Below are positions 25,880-34,648 of a DNA stretch of 64,000 bases, in pieces (position 1 is the stretch's first letter; each line of letters starts with the position of its first letter). A program made the translations under genes and the position numbers. The stretch is from Massilia aquatica (GTDB lineage Bacteria > Pseudomonadota > Gammaproteobacteria > Burkholderiales > Burkholderiaceae_D): the NCBI RefSeq assembly GCF_011682045.1, contig NZ_VVIW01000008.1, forward strand, positions 1 through 64,000. Direction: 5' to 3'. Under the pieces are notes generated by a model. That model saw only the letters and a list, made by a program, of their open reading frames with translations, was not told where the DNA came from and ran no database searches.

Positions 25880-27229
25880 TCAGAAATTGCTGCAGTCGCG
25901 CTGCCAGGCTTCCATCAACTGCCGGGCATGATGATGGTTGCCCTGCGCTTCACTCAGCTGCGCCGTGTAGAGGTGCACTTCGCACAGGCGCGCCTTGCCC
26001 AGTGCGGGGAACGCTTCGGCCTGATCGTACATGGGGTCCATCTTGAGGCGGCCGAGGTAGAAGTCGGCGATCGGCGCGGGCCAGCCCTTGATGTTGGCGG
26101 CCGCCAGATCGCGCTTGGCGCCTTCCTTGTCGCCGGCGGCGGTTTGCGTAAGGAACAATTCGAGCGCGATGCGCGGCGCGGCCGGCGCCTTGCGCAGGCG
26201 CGGGACCATCTCGGCGGCCTTTTTCTCGCGCCGGTAGATGCGCGCCAGTTCGATCAGGGCACGCTGCTGGCCCTGGTTGGCAGCCTTTTCCAGCCAGGCC
26301 CGTCCGACCTTCCAATCGGCATAGCGGTAGTTCGCCAGTGCCAGCTGGGCGTCGGCATTGCCGCCTTCGCCTTCCTTGAGCAGCCAGGCTGCCGGGCTGG
26401 TGGCCGGCTTGGGAAATACCTCGCCGTTGCCAGTGCGGCTCAGGTAGACCTGGCGCTCGCTGTTGGCGAAGTAGATCTTGTAAGCGCGGAAGAAGTCTCC
26501 GCCGAGCACCACGTCCGGTTCGCCCGCATTGCTGCCGTAGGTGGCGCGGATCGGCAGGTCGACGTTTTTCACGCTGTCCGGCCCGACGGCGACGGTGGCG
26601 AAGACCGCGCTCCAGAAGCCATCCGGGGCGGTGCTCTTGACACCGGCCTTGGCGGCGCCATCGTCGGTGATCCTGCTCTGGGGCGTGTTCGAATCGAATT
26701 GCGCCTCGAGGTCCATGCCGTTGACTTTGACGGTGACGCGCACGCGCTTGTCGACGCTGGGGCGGGGCAGCATCGGCAGTTTGATGGCGCGGGCGGTCCA
26801 GGCAGGCGGCGTGCAGCCGATGCGCATTTCCTTATCGGCCAGCGCGATTTCAAGGTCGGCCTGCATCAGTACGTCGGCGCCGAGAATGCCATCGAAGCCG
26901 GGCGGGTAGCCGCTGTCGATAACCACCGGCAGGTTGAGCGCGCCGCGCATCGGCCCCAGCTCGAAGCTGGCCAGCCTGGTCCGGCCCGGTGCGCCGGCTG
27001 CCACCGTCAGCTGGTATTTCTCGGCAGCGGTGCGGGTCAGCACTGTCGAGGCCGAGCCGGTGTTGACCCACAGCGCGGCGGGTGCGCCATTGATGCTGCC
27101 GCGCACAGTGGGCGTGACGATGATGCTGCCGCCGTAGTAAATCGGCAAGGTGGTGGTCTTGGGCAGGGTGCAGGCGGCGCCGGCAAGGGAAGGCAGCGTC
27201 AGTGCTGCCAGGGCAATAAATGCTTTCAT
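25880..27229 (-). CDS. Secreted retropepsin-like protein with C-terminal Sel1-like repeats
   Basis: A 449-residue protein with a signal peptide (MKAFIALAALTLPSLAGAA). Residues about 25-275 form two retropepsin-like halves: ALWVNTGSASTVLT with DGILGADVL, and EAQFDSNTPQSRIT with DVVLGGDFF. The first half reads NTGS instead of the catalytic DTGS and the second reads DSNT, so the protease centre looks impaired. Residues about 300-400 resemble Sel1/TPR repeats (GNADAQLALANYRYADWKVGRAWLEKAANQGQQRALIELARIYRRE). The start at 27229 is chosen by the signal peptide. Function unknown; probably periplasmic binding rather than proteolysis. Confidence 0.75.
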   Translation of the reverse strand: MKAFIALAALTLPSLAGAACTLPKTTTLPIYYGGSIIVTPTVRGSINGAPAALWVNTGSASTVLTRTAAEKYQLTVAAGAPGRTRLASFELGPMRGALNLPVVIDSGYPPGFDGILGADVLMQADLEIALADKEMRIGCTPPAWTARAIKLPMLPRPSVDKRVRVTVKVNGMDLEAQFDSNTPQSRITDDGAAKAGVKSTAPDGFWSAVFATVAVGPDSVKNVDLPIRATYGSNAGEPDVVLGGDFFRAYKIYFANSERQVYLSRTGNGEVFPKPATSPAAWLLKEGEGGNADAQLALANYRYADWKVGRAWLEKAANQGQQRALIELARIYRREKKAAEMVPRLRKAPAAPRIALELFLTQTAAGDKEGAKRDLAAANIKGWPAPIADFYLGRLKMDPMYDQAEAFPALGKARLCEVHLYTAQLSEAQGNHHHARQLMEAWQRDCSNF

Positions 27230-27261
27230 GCAAACCTTTAATTTATAGCAACCAGGATGGC

Positions 27262-27297
27262 AAAAAAAAGGCGCCTTTGGGTGAGGCGCCATTTTTT
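27262..27297. terminator. Bidirectional intrinsic-terminator-like hairpin
   Basis: A run of eight A residues, then stem GGCGCCT (27270-27276), a 7-base loop, stem AGGCGCC (27284-27290), then A and six T residues. It works on paper in both directions. It lies only about 33 bases upstream of the minus-strand gene starting at 27229, so it may insulate that gene from transcription coming from the right. Confidence 0.6.
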
Positions 27298-27525
27298 ACC
27301 GGCGGTAATGCGGCGAATATATCGCCAGTCCTTCGCCGGCGCAAGCGCCAGTTGCGCTTATTTGCCCGGTCCCGACTGTCGCCTGCCGTTTGCCCCTGGG
27401 CGGCTGTCGCAATACAGTCACGCGGTGACCGATTTGACCGCACTTCCATGTTCTTTGACGCCGCTAACCGGGATTGGGGGAGGCGCCGGCGCTACACTGC
27501 GGATAAAGCAACAATGATTGCCTGC

Positions 27526-27628
27526 TTGACTGTAATTGCTAGCAAGGTAAACTGCATGGCTGACGCTCTTGAAACGCATTGCATGCATGCCGCACCAATC
27601 AAGCCTCCGGTTCCGGAGGCTTTTTTTA
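27526..27628 (+). ncRNA. Candidate small RNA or transcription attenuator
   Basis: A sigma-70-like promoter, TTGACT (27526-27531), 16-base spacer and TAAACT (27548-27553), is followed by about 45 bases and a 10-bp stem (AAGCCTCCGG, 27601-27610, with CCGGAGGCTT, 27613-27622) running into T residues to 27627. A transcript of about 65-70 nt starting near 27560 would end there. It could be a free small RNA, or the leader of the gene at 27703, since an ATG at 27556 opens a frame continuous with that gene. Both readings are inference from layout. Confidence 0.45.
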
Positions 27629-27702
27629 TCGGTCAGGCGCGGCGCCACGTGACCGTGCGCGCTGGCGATAGCGTTGGCGATCCTCCACTGAAAGAAAGAA
27701 GA

Positions 27703-29343
27703 ATGAAAAAACTGCTGACCCTCCTGCTCATCGCTGCCTGTTGCGTTTCGGGCTCTGCCGCCGCAGCGGAAGGGGATAAGAATGCCACCGAACGCCAGGG
27801 ATTCGTGGCGCTGCGCGTGTTCGCCAACACTCTGGACATGGAGCCGCATACCTGGACGCATCTCGTTGTCCTTACCGCGACAGACAAGGAATTGAAGCTG
27901 GAAATCAAGGCTTCGGATAGCCGCCATACATCGAAGATTTTTGCCGGCTATCTTCCTGAGGGAAATTATCGCCTGAAAAGCTTGATCGGCATGAAAAGTA
28001 ACCCCGAGATCGGGCCGGGGTTCGCGTTCGCGGTCAAGCAGGGCGCGTTGACCAACCTTGGAACGGTCATTTATCAACCGATCGGCGAAGGAAAGGCGAC
28101 CTTCGTCATGGATGACAAGCCGGCCGCTCTCGCCCGTGTCGTGGCGAAGGAATTTCCGGCGTTGGCAAAAGACCTCAACGACACCACCGTGCTTGGCTGG
28201 GGCCAGGTGGCGGCGAACAGCGTGGGCGCTTCCGGCCAGGAAATTCCGTCGCTTGAGTACGGCCTGACCGGTTCAGTGCTTTTCCACATAGCCGACAAGA
28301 TGTCGGAAACCGAGAAACGCGTCGCCTGGGCCGACGCGAAAGATCCCGCCTTGCGCGTCATGCTCTCTAAAGCCAGCACCTACTCCTTGAATGCGGCGCA
28401 AGAATTGCCTGACGGTGCGCTGCTGGTCGGTAGCAATCTGGGGCAATTACTGTCGCGTAGCAAGTCGGGCGAGTGGACCAATATCGACCTCGACGACCCG
28501 CGCGAAATCACGGCCCTGTATGCGCGCAGCGGCAAGCACATCACCGTGGGCGGCGAGGAGAGCATGCTCAAGCAGTCGACCGATGGCGGGCTGACCTGGG
28601 TGGACCTGGCATTCCCCGTCGAAAATGGCTTGATCGCGCATATGACCGAAATCAATGGGGAGCTGCTGGTGATGAGTCTCGCTCAAGGCAGACTCTACGT
28701 GCACGGCCGCATGAACACGCCGGGCAGCCGATGGAGCGAACTGGCCAATCTTGCAGGGATGGGCACCTTGGCGTACACAAGCTTGCCAAGCCGAGCCACG
28801 ATTCACAAGGGAAAGTATCTCTTGGTCCTTCCGGGCAAGGAAATGCACGCTTTCGATCTGGCGCAGCGTACCTGGACAGTGTTACCCGTGCCGCAGGAGA
28901 TCAAGGAAGTCACCAGCACCGGCGAGTCGCTGTATGCCGCCGGCTTTTTCCAGAAGCCTTACGTTTCCCAGGATGACGGGGCAAGCTGGAGCAAACCTGG
29001 CAATGCCTGCGGTGGCTTTTTTTCGACCCTCATGTACGACTTCGCCATGCGTGACAAGAATGAGGCATGGTCGCTCTGCCATGTCAGTGGCGCCTTTGTG
29101 ACCGGCTCGCGTATCCGGCATTCGAAGGACGGGGGCAAGACCTGGGCCGATCTGGTCGACCAGACGCCGGTAAAAACCATGCGCATGGTCGTCACCAAAT
29201 CGGTATTGCTGTATATCGATCGCGATGCCCGCATCTCCTCGAGTGCCGACGGCGGGCTGACATGGACGCGCGACACGCGGGTGCTTCCTCAAGCCTTGCC
29301 GGCCGCTGCCGACAGCGGCCCTGCGGAGCGCCAGTCGAAGTAA
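27703..29343 (+). CDS. Secreted BNR/Asp-box repeat (sialidase-like beta-propeller) protein
   Basis: A 546-residue protein with a signal peptide (MKKLLTLLLIAACCVSGSAAAA) and, from residue about 225, a beta-propeller with Asp-box motifs: STDGGLTW, SQDDGASW, SKDGGKTW and SADGGLTW. The first 220 residues form a separate beta-rich domain (carbohydrate- or carboxypeptidase-regulatory-like). There is no glycosidase signature. The start at 27703 is chosen by the signal peptide and ribosome site; the frame is open upstream. It is probably exported and binds or scaffolds something at the envelope. The substrate is unknown. Confidence 0.75.
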   Translation: MKKLLTLLLIAACCVSGSAAAAEGDKNATERQGFVALRVFANTLDMEPHTWTHLVVLTATDKELKLEIKASDSRHTSKIFAGYLPEGNYRLKSLIGMKSNPEIGPGFAFAVKQGALTNLGTVIYQPIGEGKATFVMDDKPAALARVVAKEFPALAKDLNDTTVLGWGQVAANSVGASGQEIPSLEYGLTGSVLFHIADKMSETEKRVAWADAKDPALRVMLSKASTYSLNAAQELPDGALLVGSNLGQLLSRSKSGEWTNIDLDDPREITALYARSGKHITVGGEESMLKQSTDGGLTWVDLAFPVENGLIAHMTEINGELLVMSLAQGRLYVHGRMNTPGSRWSELANLAGMGTLAYTSLPSRATIHKGKYLLVLPGKEMHAFDLAQRTWTVLPVPQEIKEVTSTGESLYAAGFFQKPYVSQDDGASWSKPGNACGGFFSTLMYDFAMRDKNEAWSLCHVSGAFVTGSRIRHSKDGGKTWADLVDQTPVKTMRMVVTKSVLLYIDRDARISSSADGGLTWTRDTRVLPQALPAAADSGPAERQSK

Positions 29344-29478
29344 GCGCCGCGTGACGGGGCCCGCTTCATGCCGGCGCATGGTCATGGCGTTGCGCTGGCC
29401 GTGCTGGTGGCGGCAGGAGCCGCCTGCTATTTCGCCAATATGTGGGACGACGTAATGGTGTACTGCCGGGTCGGGCAG

Positions 29479-30087
29479 TCAGGCCGGCAAAACAAACGAA
29501 TCGATAAGGCGCGCCTCGACCGAGGATTGAGCAAACTGTTTCACGCGCCGTTCTTTGTCTTCTTGCAACCAATTTACCGCATGCCGCCCGATCCAGACTT
29601 GCGGGTCTGGTTTGCTGGGATTCGCTGATCTGCCTGGAACCGCAGGAAGAAATGGCAAGTCTGGATTGCACCATTGAACTATTGAATTGGTAGAGTGCTT
29701 TTTAATAAAGCGAGCAAGTTGCTTGAAGCGCCGCTCAAGGCTTTGTGTACCCTCACTTTCCGTAGCCGGGGTACTCACCGCGATCCGGCCTTCTGTGATG
29801 ACCGCCCCAACGGTGTCGGAGCGTAGAAACTGAATTGTGAATTCTTCCGAGTTGCAGTACCAGTCATCACATGCAGGTATGTAGCGAGCACTTAGCGTTG
29901 GACAATCTTGCATAGACCAGATAATGCAGTAACGTCCCGTGACCTGGTCGAGCGAACGAAATTGCCGTGGGGATGCACTCTTCCAGCGCGGACCGTCGAT
30001 CAGATGTACATGCTCATCCGCGAGCATCAACGTGGCGAATTCAGATTCATCATCAGGATGCATCACGAAGCGAAGTTGACTTCTCAA
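29479..30087 (-). CDS. Conserved hypothetical protein in a lower-GC islet (possible immunity protein)
   Basis: A 202-residue soluble protein without signal or membrane segments. Notable stretches are HLIDGPRWKSASPRQFRSLD, RYCIIWSMQDCPTLSARYIP and PDPQVWIGRHAVNWL. I do not recognise a domain. It starts with TTG at 30087, which has AAAGGA about 9 bases upstream; the ATG at 30063 is an alternative. Base composition is clearly less GC-rich than its neighbours, which suggests transfer. The small frame upstream ends right at its ribosome site, so the two are probably coupled. A toxin-immunity arrangement is a guess from size, layout and composition. Confidence 0.6.
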   Translation of the reverse strand: MRSQLRFVMHPDDESEFATLMLADEHVHLIDGPRWKSASPRQFRSLDQVTGRYCIIWSMQDCPTLSARYIPACDDWYCNSEEFTIQFLRSDTVGAVITEGRIAVSTPATESEGTQSLERRFKQLARFIKKHSTNSIVQWCNPDLPFLPAVPGRSANPSKPDPQVWIGRHAVNWLQEDKERRVKQFAQSSVEARLIDSFVLPA

Positions 30088-30099
30088 TGGAATTTTCCT

Positions 30100-30234
30100 T
30101 TAGGTGGCCTGACGTGGTAAATATCGCAAAACACGATCCCGGTCAATCACCGGAAAGGGCTGCACTGGATTTGACCTGACATAGTCCGTCAGGTCAAGTT
30201 CGAGCCAGTGCATCTTATCCGGTCCGAGCGTCAC
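30100..30234 (-). CDS. Short frame upstream of the hypothetical gene; possible toxin C-terminal remnant
   Basis: From GTG at 30234 (or ATG at 30213) this encodes 44 (or 37) residues containing KMHWLELDLTDYVRSNP and a final VIDRDRVLRYLPRQAT. The stop lies at the ribosome site of the next gene, 13 bases before its TTG. Composition is lower in GC than the flanking genes. The sequence reads like the end of a larger protein rather than a complete small protein. The frame also stays open upstream into the PepSY gene, where it is only a shadow. Confidence 0.4.
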   Translation of the reverse strand: MTLGPDKMHWLELDLTDYVRSNPVQPFPVIDRDRVLRYLPRQAT

Positions 30235-30266
30235 TCCCGATTTGCCGTCCGCTCTTGCGCTACTGC

Positions 30267-31853
30267 TCACTCGCCTTGATTCTTCAGCGCCATTTTTTTC
30301 GTTGGTGCAGCGCCGCTTGGTAGCTGCTGCCCGCGACCCGCCTGCGCACGCCCGTTTCCGCCGGTGCCCAACTTGCGCCCCAGCCTGCGCCAGCCGATCA
30401 CCATGCCGCTCACGCTCAGGACGGCGCCGCCGAGGCTCAACGCCAGCAGCACCAGGTCCCACAAGGGCCGGCGCTCCAGCAAGGGCAGCCAATCCCAGCT
30501 GTGCAGCATGGCGAACAGCCAGCGGCTGGTTCGCTTGTGACTGTCGCTGCGGCCTGCCAGCGCGCCCGTATGCGGATCGACATACACCCAGCTCTGGTGC
30601 GGATCGGCAAAGGCGATGCGCCACACCGGCAGCGGCTTGCCGGCGCCGCCGGTCATGCTGTGGGCGTCGCGGCTGTAATAGTACAGATCGTACGCATCGA
30701 GCCGTTCGACGCTCGCCACCGCATGCGGCAGCAGCGTGCGCGCGGCACCGAGCAGCGCGCCGCTGTCGAGCGCCGCCGGATGGCCGGTCTGGCTGTCGAG
30801 CACGAGCGGCTTGCCGGTCGCCGGCTGGGCCAGCACCAGCGTGCCTCCCAGCACGCGAGTCCACTTGAGCTCGCGGATATCCGGACCGGCCGCGGCCAGC
30901 AGCGCCGCCGGCGCCGCGTCGCCTGCGGACGGCAGCGGCGCCGCGCCTTCGAGCGCCTGCATGCGCAGCGGTGGCGCGCCGCCGTCAAAAATGCGCCACG
31001 GGTTCATCGACATCAGCCCGCTGAAGATCCAGGTGGCCGTCACCGCCCCGAACAGCAGGCCGCCAATATGGTGCCAGCGCATCAGCGCGCCGGGGTAGGG
31101 CGAACGCGAACCGCTGCGGTAGGGCGCCCGGAAGCGCCAGCGCAACAGGCCCACGGCCATGCCCCCCAGCACCATGACGGTGCCGGCAAGCGCGAGCCAG
31201 TTGACGATATCGCCCCAGTACGGATCGAACGCGTTGCCGCGCAAGGGATACAGCCAGTGCAGCCACGCGCCGGCGTAGTTCCACAGCCGTTCGCTGCGCG
31301 GCGCGTCGCGCACCACTTCGCCGGTCCGGCCCGACACATACAGCAGCGTCCGCGCCGGGTCGGACAGCTGCACCTGGTGCAGCGGGCGGTGGGCATCCAG
31401 GCCGCGCGAGTGGGTGAACGCATCTTCGTCCACCGGGCCGAGGTAGCGCGCGCCGACACCCGGCCCTGCGAAAGCGGCGGCGCTGGCCATGGCGCGCGCT
31501 TCGCCGGTGGGCGCCAGCCGGGCGCCGCTGCGCGCATCGACGGCGATGGCGGCGCCCTTGGACCCAGCCGGCTGGGCCAGGTAGACCGCATTCCCGCCGC
31601 TGGCGGCCGCCAGCCTGAGCTCCTTGAGCGGCCCTTTGATGCCGGCGAGGGCCATGGCCTGCTGCGGCCCGAGCAGCGGCGCGCCGGCCTGCAAGGGCGG
31701 CAGATGGCCAAGGCGCTCGGCCTCGGTCAGTTTCGGATAGCCGACGTACATCATCACCACGCCGGAGACGAACCACATCGCGAAAAAAGCGCACAGGACG
31801 ATGCCCAGCCAGCGGTGGCCCAGGAACAGCAGGCGTTTGAAAGACGTTCCCAT
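30267..31853 (-). CDS. PepSY-associated membrane protein (iron/siderophore uptake accessory)
   Basis: A 528-residue inner-membrane protein with four predicted helices: near residues 8-32 (HRWLGIVLCAFFAMWFVSGVVMMYV), 200-225, 250-275 and 455-478. Between them are PepSY-like periplasmic domains. The HRWLG and RWHHIGGLLFG histidines are typical of the PepSY_TM family, some of which act as ferric-siderophore reductases. The start at 31853 (MGTSFKRLL) is preferred to an upstream TTG. It begins about 9 bases after the TonB receptor gene stop, so the two form a unit. Confidence 0.85.
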   Translation of the reverse strand: MGTSFKRLLFLGHRWLGIVLCAFFAMWFVSGVVMMYVGYPKLTEAERLGHLPPLQAGAPLLGPQQAMALAGIKGPLKELRLAAASGGNAVYLAQPAGSKGAAIAVDARSGARLAPTGEARAMASAAAFAGPGVGARYLGPVDEDAFTHSRGLDAHRPLHQVQLSDPARTLLYVSGRTGEVVRDAPRSERLWNYAGAWLHWLYPLRGNAFDPYWGDIVNWLALAGTVMVLGGMAVGLLRWRFRAPYRSGSRSPYPGALMRWHHIGGLLFGAVTATWIFSGLMSMNPWRIFDGGAPPLRMQALEGAAPLPSAGDAAPAALLAAAGPDIRELKWTRVLGGTLVLAQPATGKPLVLDSQTGHPAALDSGALLGAARTLLPHAVASVERLDAYDLYYYSRDAHSMTGGAGKPLPVWRIAFADPHQSWVYVDPHTGALAGRSDSHKRTSRWLFAMLHSWDWLPLLERRPLWDLVLLALSLGGAVLSVSGMVIGWRRLGRKLGTGGNGRAQAGRGQQLPSGAAPTKKMALKNQGE

Positions 31854-31861
31854 GGCCCGCC

Positions 31862-34015
31862 TCAAAACGCCACGCGCAGCGCAAGGTCGGCCGTGCGCGG
31901 CGCGCCCAGGTAGGCCATGCTGGCGCCGAGATTGACGGCGTGCACCCGGTCACCGGCATTGCGCACCCGTCCGACCAGCGCCACATCGCCGCTGAGCTGG
32001 TAACTCAGGCCCAGGTCGAGCAGGGTGTAGGCCGGCCAGCCGATGCTGTTGGCCGCGTCCGCATACACGCTGCCCACGCGGCGCAGGCCCACGCTGGCCT
32101 TGATGCCGGGCGTGACCGCGTAGCCCAGCCACAGGTTGGCCACGCTGCGCGGCGTATTCGCCGGGGTCTTGCCGGCGAGCGAGACGGCGCCCTGGCGGTA
32201 GTGTTCGTATTGCGCGTCGACCCGGGTCAGGTTGGCCTGGACCGACCACTGGCGCGTCGGCTGCAGGCCCAGCGCCAGTTCGACGCCCTTGGCCGACTGT
32301 TCCCCGACCAGCACGGTCAGGGCGCTGTTGTCCGGGTCCTGGGAGGCGATATTCTTGCGCTCGATGCGGTAGGCGGCCACGGTGGCCGAGCCCTTGCCTT
32401 GCCAGAAGTCGAGCTTGGCGCCGATCTCGCCCTGGCGCCCGGTGGTCAGCTCGCTGTTGTTGCGCACGTCGGCAAACGAGGCGGTCGACAGCACGCCCGA
32501 CGGCGGGTCGGCGGCGGTGGCGTACTGGATGTAGGCGCTGGCCGCCGGCGCCAGGTCCCACACCAGCCCGGCGCGGCCGGTGGTCGGACGGTAGCGGCGA
32601 GCGAAGCTGGCCGGGCTGGCGGCGCTGATCTCGCGCCGGTTGACCAGGCCGAGCGCGATGCGCTCGTGGCGCAGCGCCGTGACCAGGTGCAGCGATGGGG
32701 CCACGGCGGTGCGGTTTTCGAGGTAGGCGGCGCGCGTGCTGACCTTGTTGTCGCGGTCGGGCCGCAAGACCGGGCTCATGCCGGGAATGTCGAAGAAGCG
32801 CTCGGTCGCAACATCGTAAGGATCGACTTCGCCCAGCGTGCTCGCCAGGCTGGTCGGAAAGCGGGTCTGCTTGTTGACGCTGACATCGATGCCGAGCGCC
32901 CAGTCGCTGCGCCGGCCCGCGAGCGTGCCTTTGTAGGTGGCGTCGAGGCGGTTGCCGAGCATGCGCTGCTGGTGGTGCTGCAACAGGATGCCGGAACGCG
33001 CCACAGCCGTGTTGGCCGGGTTGAAGCGGTAAGTTTCGACGTTGCGGTAGTCGCGCACCGCATCGTAGGCGTACGCTGTATTGGTCAGTTCAAGCTGCGC
33101 CGAGGCGCGCCATTCTGTGACCGAACGCAGCCAGTGCACGCGCTGGGCGTAGACGCCGTCGGCGCTGTTGTAGTTCTTGAAACGGGTGGCCGGGTCGATG
33201 CGCGCCCGGCCGGCCACCGGATTGAGGAGCGGCGTGCCCCAGTAGGGCCGCGCCACGTCTTCATCCTGCAACTCGTAGGCCAGCGTGTGGGTTACACGCG
33301 GCCCGAGGCCGGACAGCAGCGACGCCGCCAGCTGCGTCGAGCGGGCGCCGGCGCCGTCGATCCAGCTGTCCGCATCCCGGTGGTTGAGGTCGATGCGCAG
33401 GTAATGGCCGGCATCGGCCGCGCCGCCAATCTGCCGGTTCAGGCCGACGGACGCTTCTTTCAAGCCATTTGTCCCCAAGCGCAGCTGCGCCTGGCCGGCG
33501 TTGCGCCGTTCGGCCACCCTGGTAATGTAATTGATGGAACCGCCGACCGCGCCCGCGCCGAACAGGAAGCTGGACGGCCCGCCGATGGCCTCGACCCGCT
33601 CGTAGATCCAGCTGTCGACCGGGCGTGCCGCGATCGCATACTGGACGTTGATGCCGTTGAACAGCTGGCTGACCGAACCGCTGCCGAAGCCGCGGTAACT
33701 GACGCCGATATTGCCCGGCGCATTGTGCGCGGTCACGCCGGGGATGGCGCGCAGGATTTCCTGGGTATCCTGGGCGCCGCGCGCGTCGATCGTGGCGCGC
33801 TCGACCAGGGTAACGCTGGCCGGCGTTTCGCGCGGCGTCAGGCCGAGCCGGCTGCCGGTGGCGCTGGCCGTGTCGAGGTTCAGCTTGCCGTTGGCGCGCG
33901 GCGCCGTGCCGGTGATTTCCACCGTGGGCAAGGGTTCGTCGGCGCGGGCCGGGCCGGTGCAGGTGAGGGCCAGCGCGAATGGCAGCGCGGCCGCATGGAA
34001 GGGGGTTGACGTCAT
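31862..34015 (-). CDS. TonB-dependent siderophore receptor
   Basis: An outer-membrane gated barrel of 717 residues that would import a ferric siderophore or similar metal complex using TonB energy. It has a signal peptide (MTSTPFHAAALPFALALTCTGPARA), the TonB-box region VEITGTAP, and a plug domain (SRLGLTPRETPASVTLVERATI, GVSYRGFGSGSV, IYERVEAIGGPSSFLFGAGAVGG; residues about 45-165), the siderophore-receptor type. The barrel ends in the expected aromatic LALRVAF. The start at 34015 has AAGAG upstream. The PepSY gene follows directly. Confidence 0.9.
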   Translation of the reverse strand: MTSTPFHAAALPFALALTCTGPARADEPLPTVEITGTAPRANGKLNLDTASATGSRLGLTPRETPASVTLVERATIDARGAQDTQEILRAIPGVTAHNAPGNIGVSYRGFGSGSVSQLFNGINVQYAIAARPVDSWIYERVEAIGGPSSFLFGAGAVGGSINYITRVAERRNAGQAQLRLGTNGLKEASVGLNRQIGGAADAGHYLRIDLNHRDADSWIDGAGARSTQLAASLLSGLGPRVTHTLAYELQDEDVARPYWGTPLLNPVAGRARIDPATRFKNYNSADGVYAQRVHWLRSVTEWRASAQLELTNTAYAYDAVRDYRNVETYRFNPANTAVARSGILLQHHQQRMLGNRLDATYKGTLAGRRSDWALGIDVSVNKQTRFPTSLASTLGEVDPYDVATERFFDIPGMSPVLRPDRDNKVSTRAAYLENRTAVAPSLHLVTALRHERIALGLVNRREISAASPASFARRYRPTTGRAGLVWDLAPAASAYIQYATAADPPSGVLSTASFADVRNNSELTTGRQGEIGAKLDFWQGKGSATVAAYRIERKNIASQDPDNSALTVLVGEQSAKGVELALGLQPTRQWSVQANLTRVDAQYEHYRQGAVSLAGKTPANTPRSVANLWLGYAVTPGIKASVGLRRVGSVYADAANSIGWPAYTLLDLGLSYQLSGDVALVGRVRNAGDRVHAVNLGASMAYLGAPRTADLALRVAF

Positions 34016-34167
34016 GTCTTGCTCTTGTTCTGTTGCCTGGATACAGGCGAGTGGAGACGGGCGCCATAGGCGCCACAAGCGCTGGACGCAGCGGGCGTGG
34101 CAAGGCCACAGGCGCGTGGCGCCTGCCGGTCTTGCTTGAACCGATGCGTGAGCGGGGTCCTGCCGGA

Positions 34168-34539
34168 TCAGGCCAGTGGGGGGCCGCGCGCCTGCGCCGG
34201 AGTCCACGCGGAGCGGGCTTTGGGCGCAGCGGGCAGTTGCGCGGCCGGTGGCGCGTCGGCCACGGCGAGCGCCAGCGCGCGCGGCGCCGGCGGCAACAGG
34301 AGCATGCCGTTGCCGTGGTGGCAGTACGGACAGTGCTTGGGTTTCCCTTCGTGCGACCCGGGCGCAGCCGCGTCGGCGGCCGCCGCCGCGCTGCCGGCCC
34401 GGCAGATGTCGGCCGACAGGTAAGCCGCCGTGGCGTCCCCGGCGAAGGCGTGCGAGAGCGCCGGCGCAAGGATGGCCATGAGCATGGCCAGCATGGCCAT
34501 CCACGACGCCAGGGCGCTTGCCCTGCGCTTTACGCGCAT
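34168..34539 (-). CDS. DUF2946-family small exported protein with a CxxC motif
   Basis: A 123-residue protein with a hydrophobic N-terminal signal or anchor (ASWMAMLAMLMAILAPALSHA) and a single metal-ligand-like cluster, DICRAG...HCPYCHHGNG, near residues 43-77. This is the DUF2946 pattern, a family found beside TonB-dependent receptors, some of them copper receptors. It lies between two TonB receptor genes on the same strand. The start at 34539 is one of several Met choices (also 34557). The metal and role are not established by sequence. Confidence 0.75.
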   Translation of the reverse strand: MRVKRRASALASWMAMLAMLMAILAPALSHAFAGDATAAYLSADICRAGSAAAAADAAAPGSHEGKPKHCPYCHHGNGMLLLPPAPRALALAVADAPPAAQLPAAPKARSAWTPAQARGPPLA

Positions 34540-34648
34540 CGCTGGCACTCCGGGCACGCATGGCGCGCCCTCGATTGCTGCGCTGGTCTGGTCATGGTCA
34601 TGCGCCGATTGTAGCAGCGCGCGCCCACAGCCGGCAACCGCGCCAAGG

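Larger units (their letters stand above)
27230..27702. other. Intergenic region with two terminator-like hairpins and a candidate small transcript
   Basis: No protein gene is convincing here. It contains a hairpin flanked by A and T runs (27270-27296), a promoter-like pair (27526-27553) and a strong intrinsic terminator (27601-27628), listed separately. The gene at 27703 begins after an AAAGAAAGAAGA ribosome site. Confidence 0.6.

Noticed and set aside
30235-30864. Upstream continuation of the short 30100-30234 frame
   Set aside because: This part lies inside the PepSY gene in another frame and has the composition of a shadow.
31940-34009. Plus-strand open frame of 689 codons opposite the TonB receptor
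   Set aside because: Shadow of the receptor gene; no signal, motif or ribosome site.
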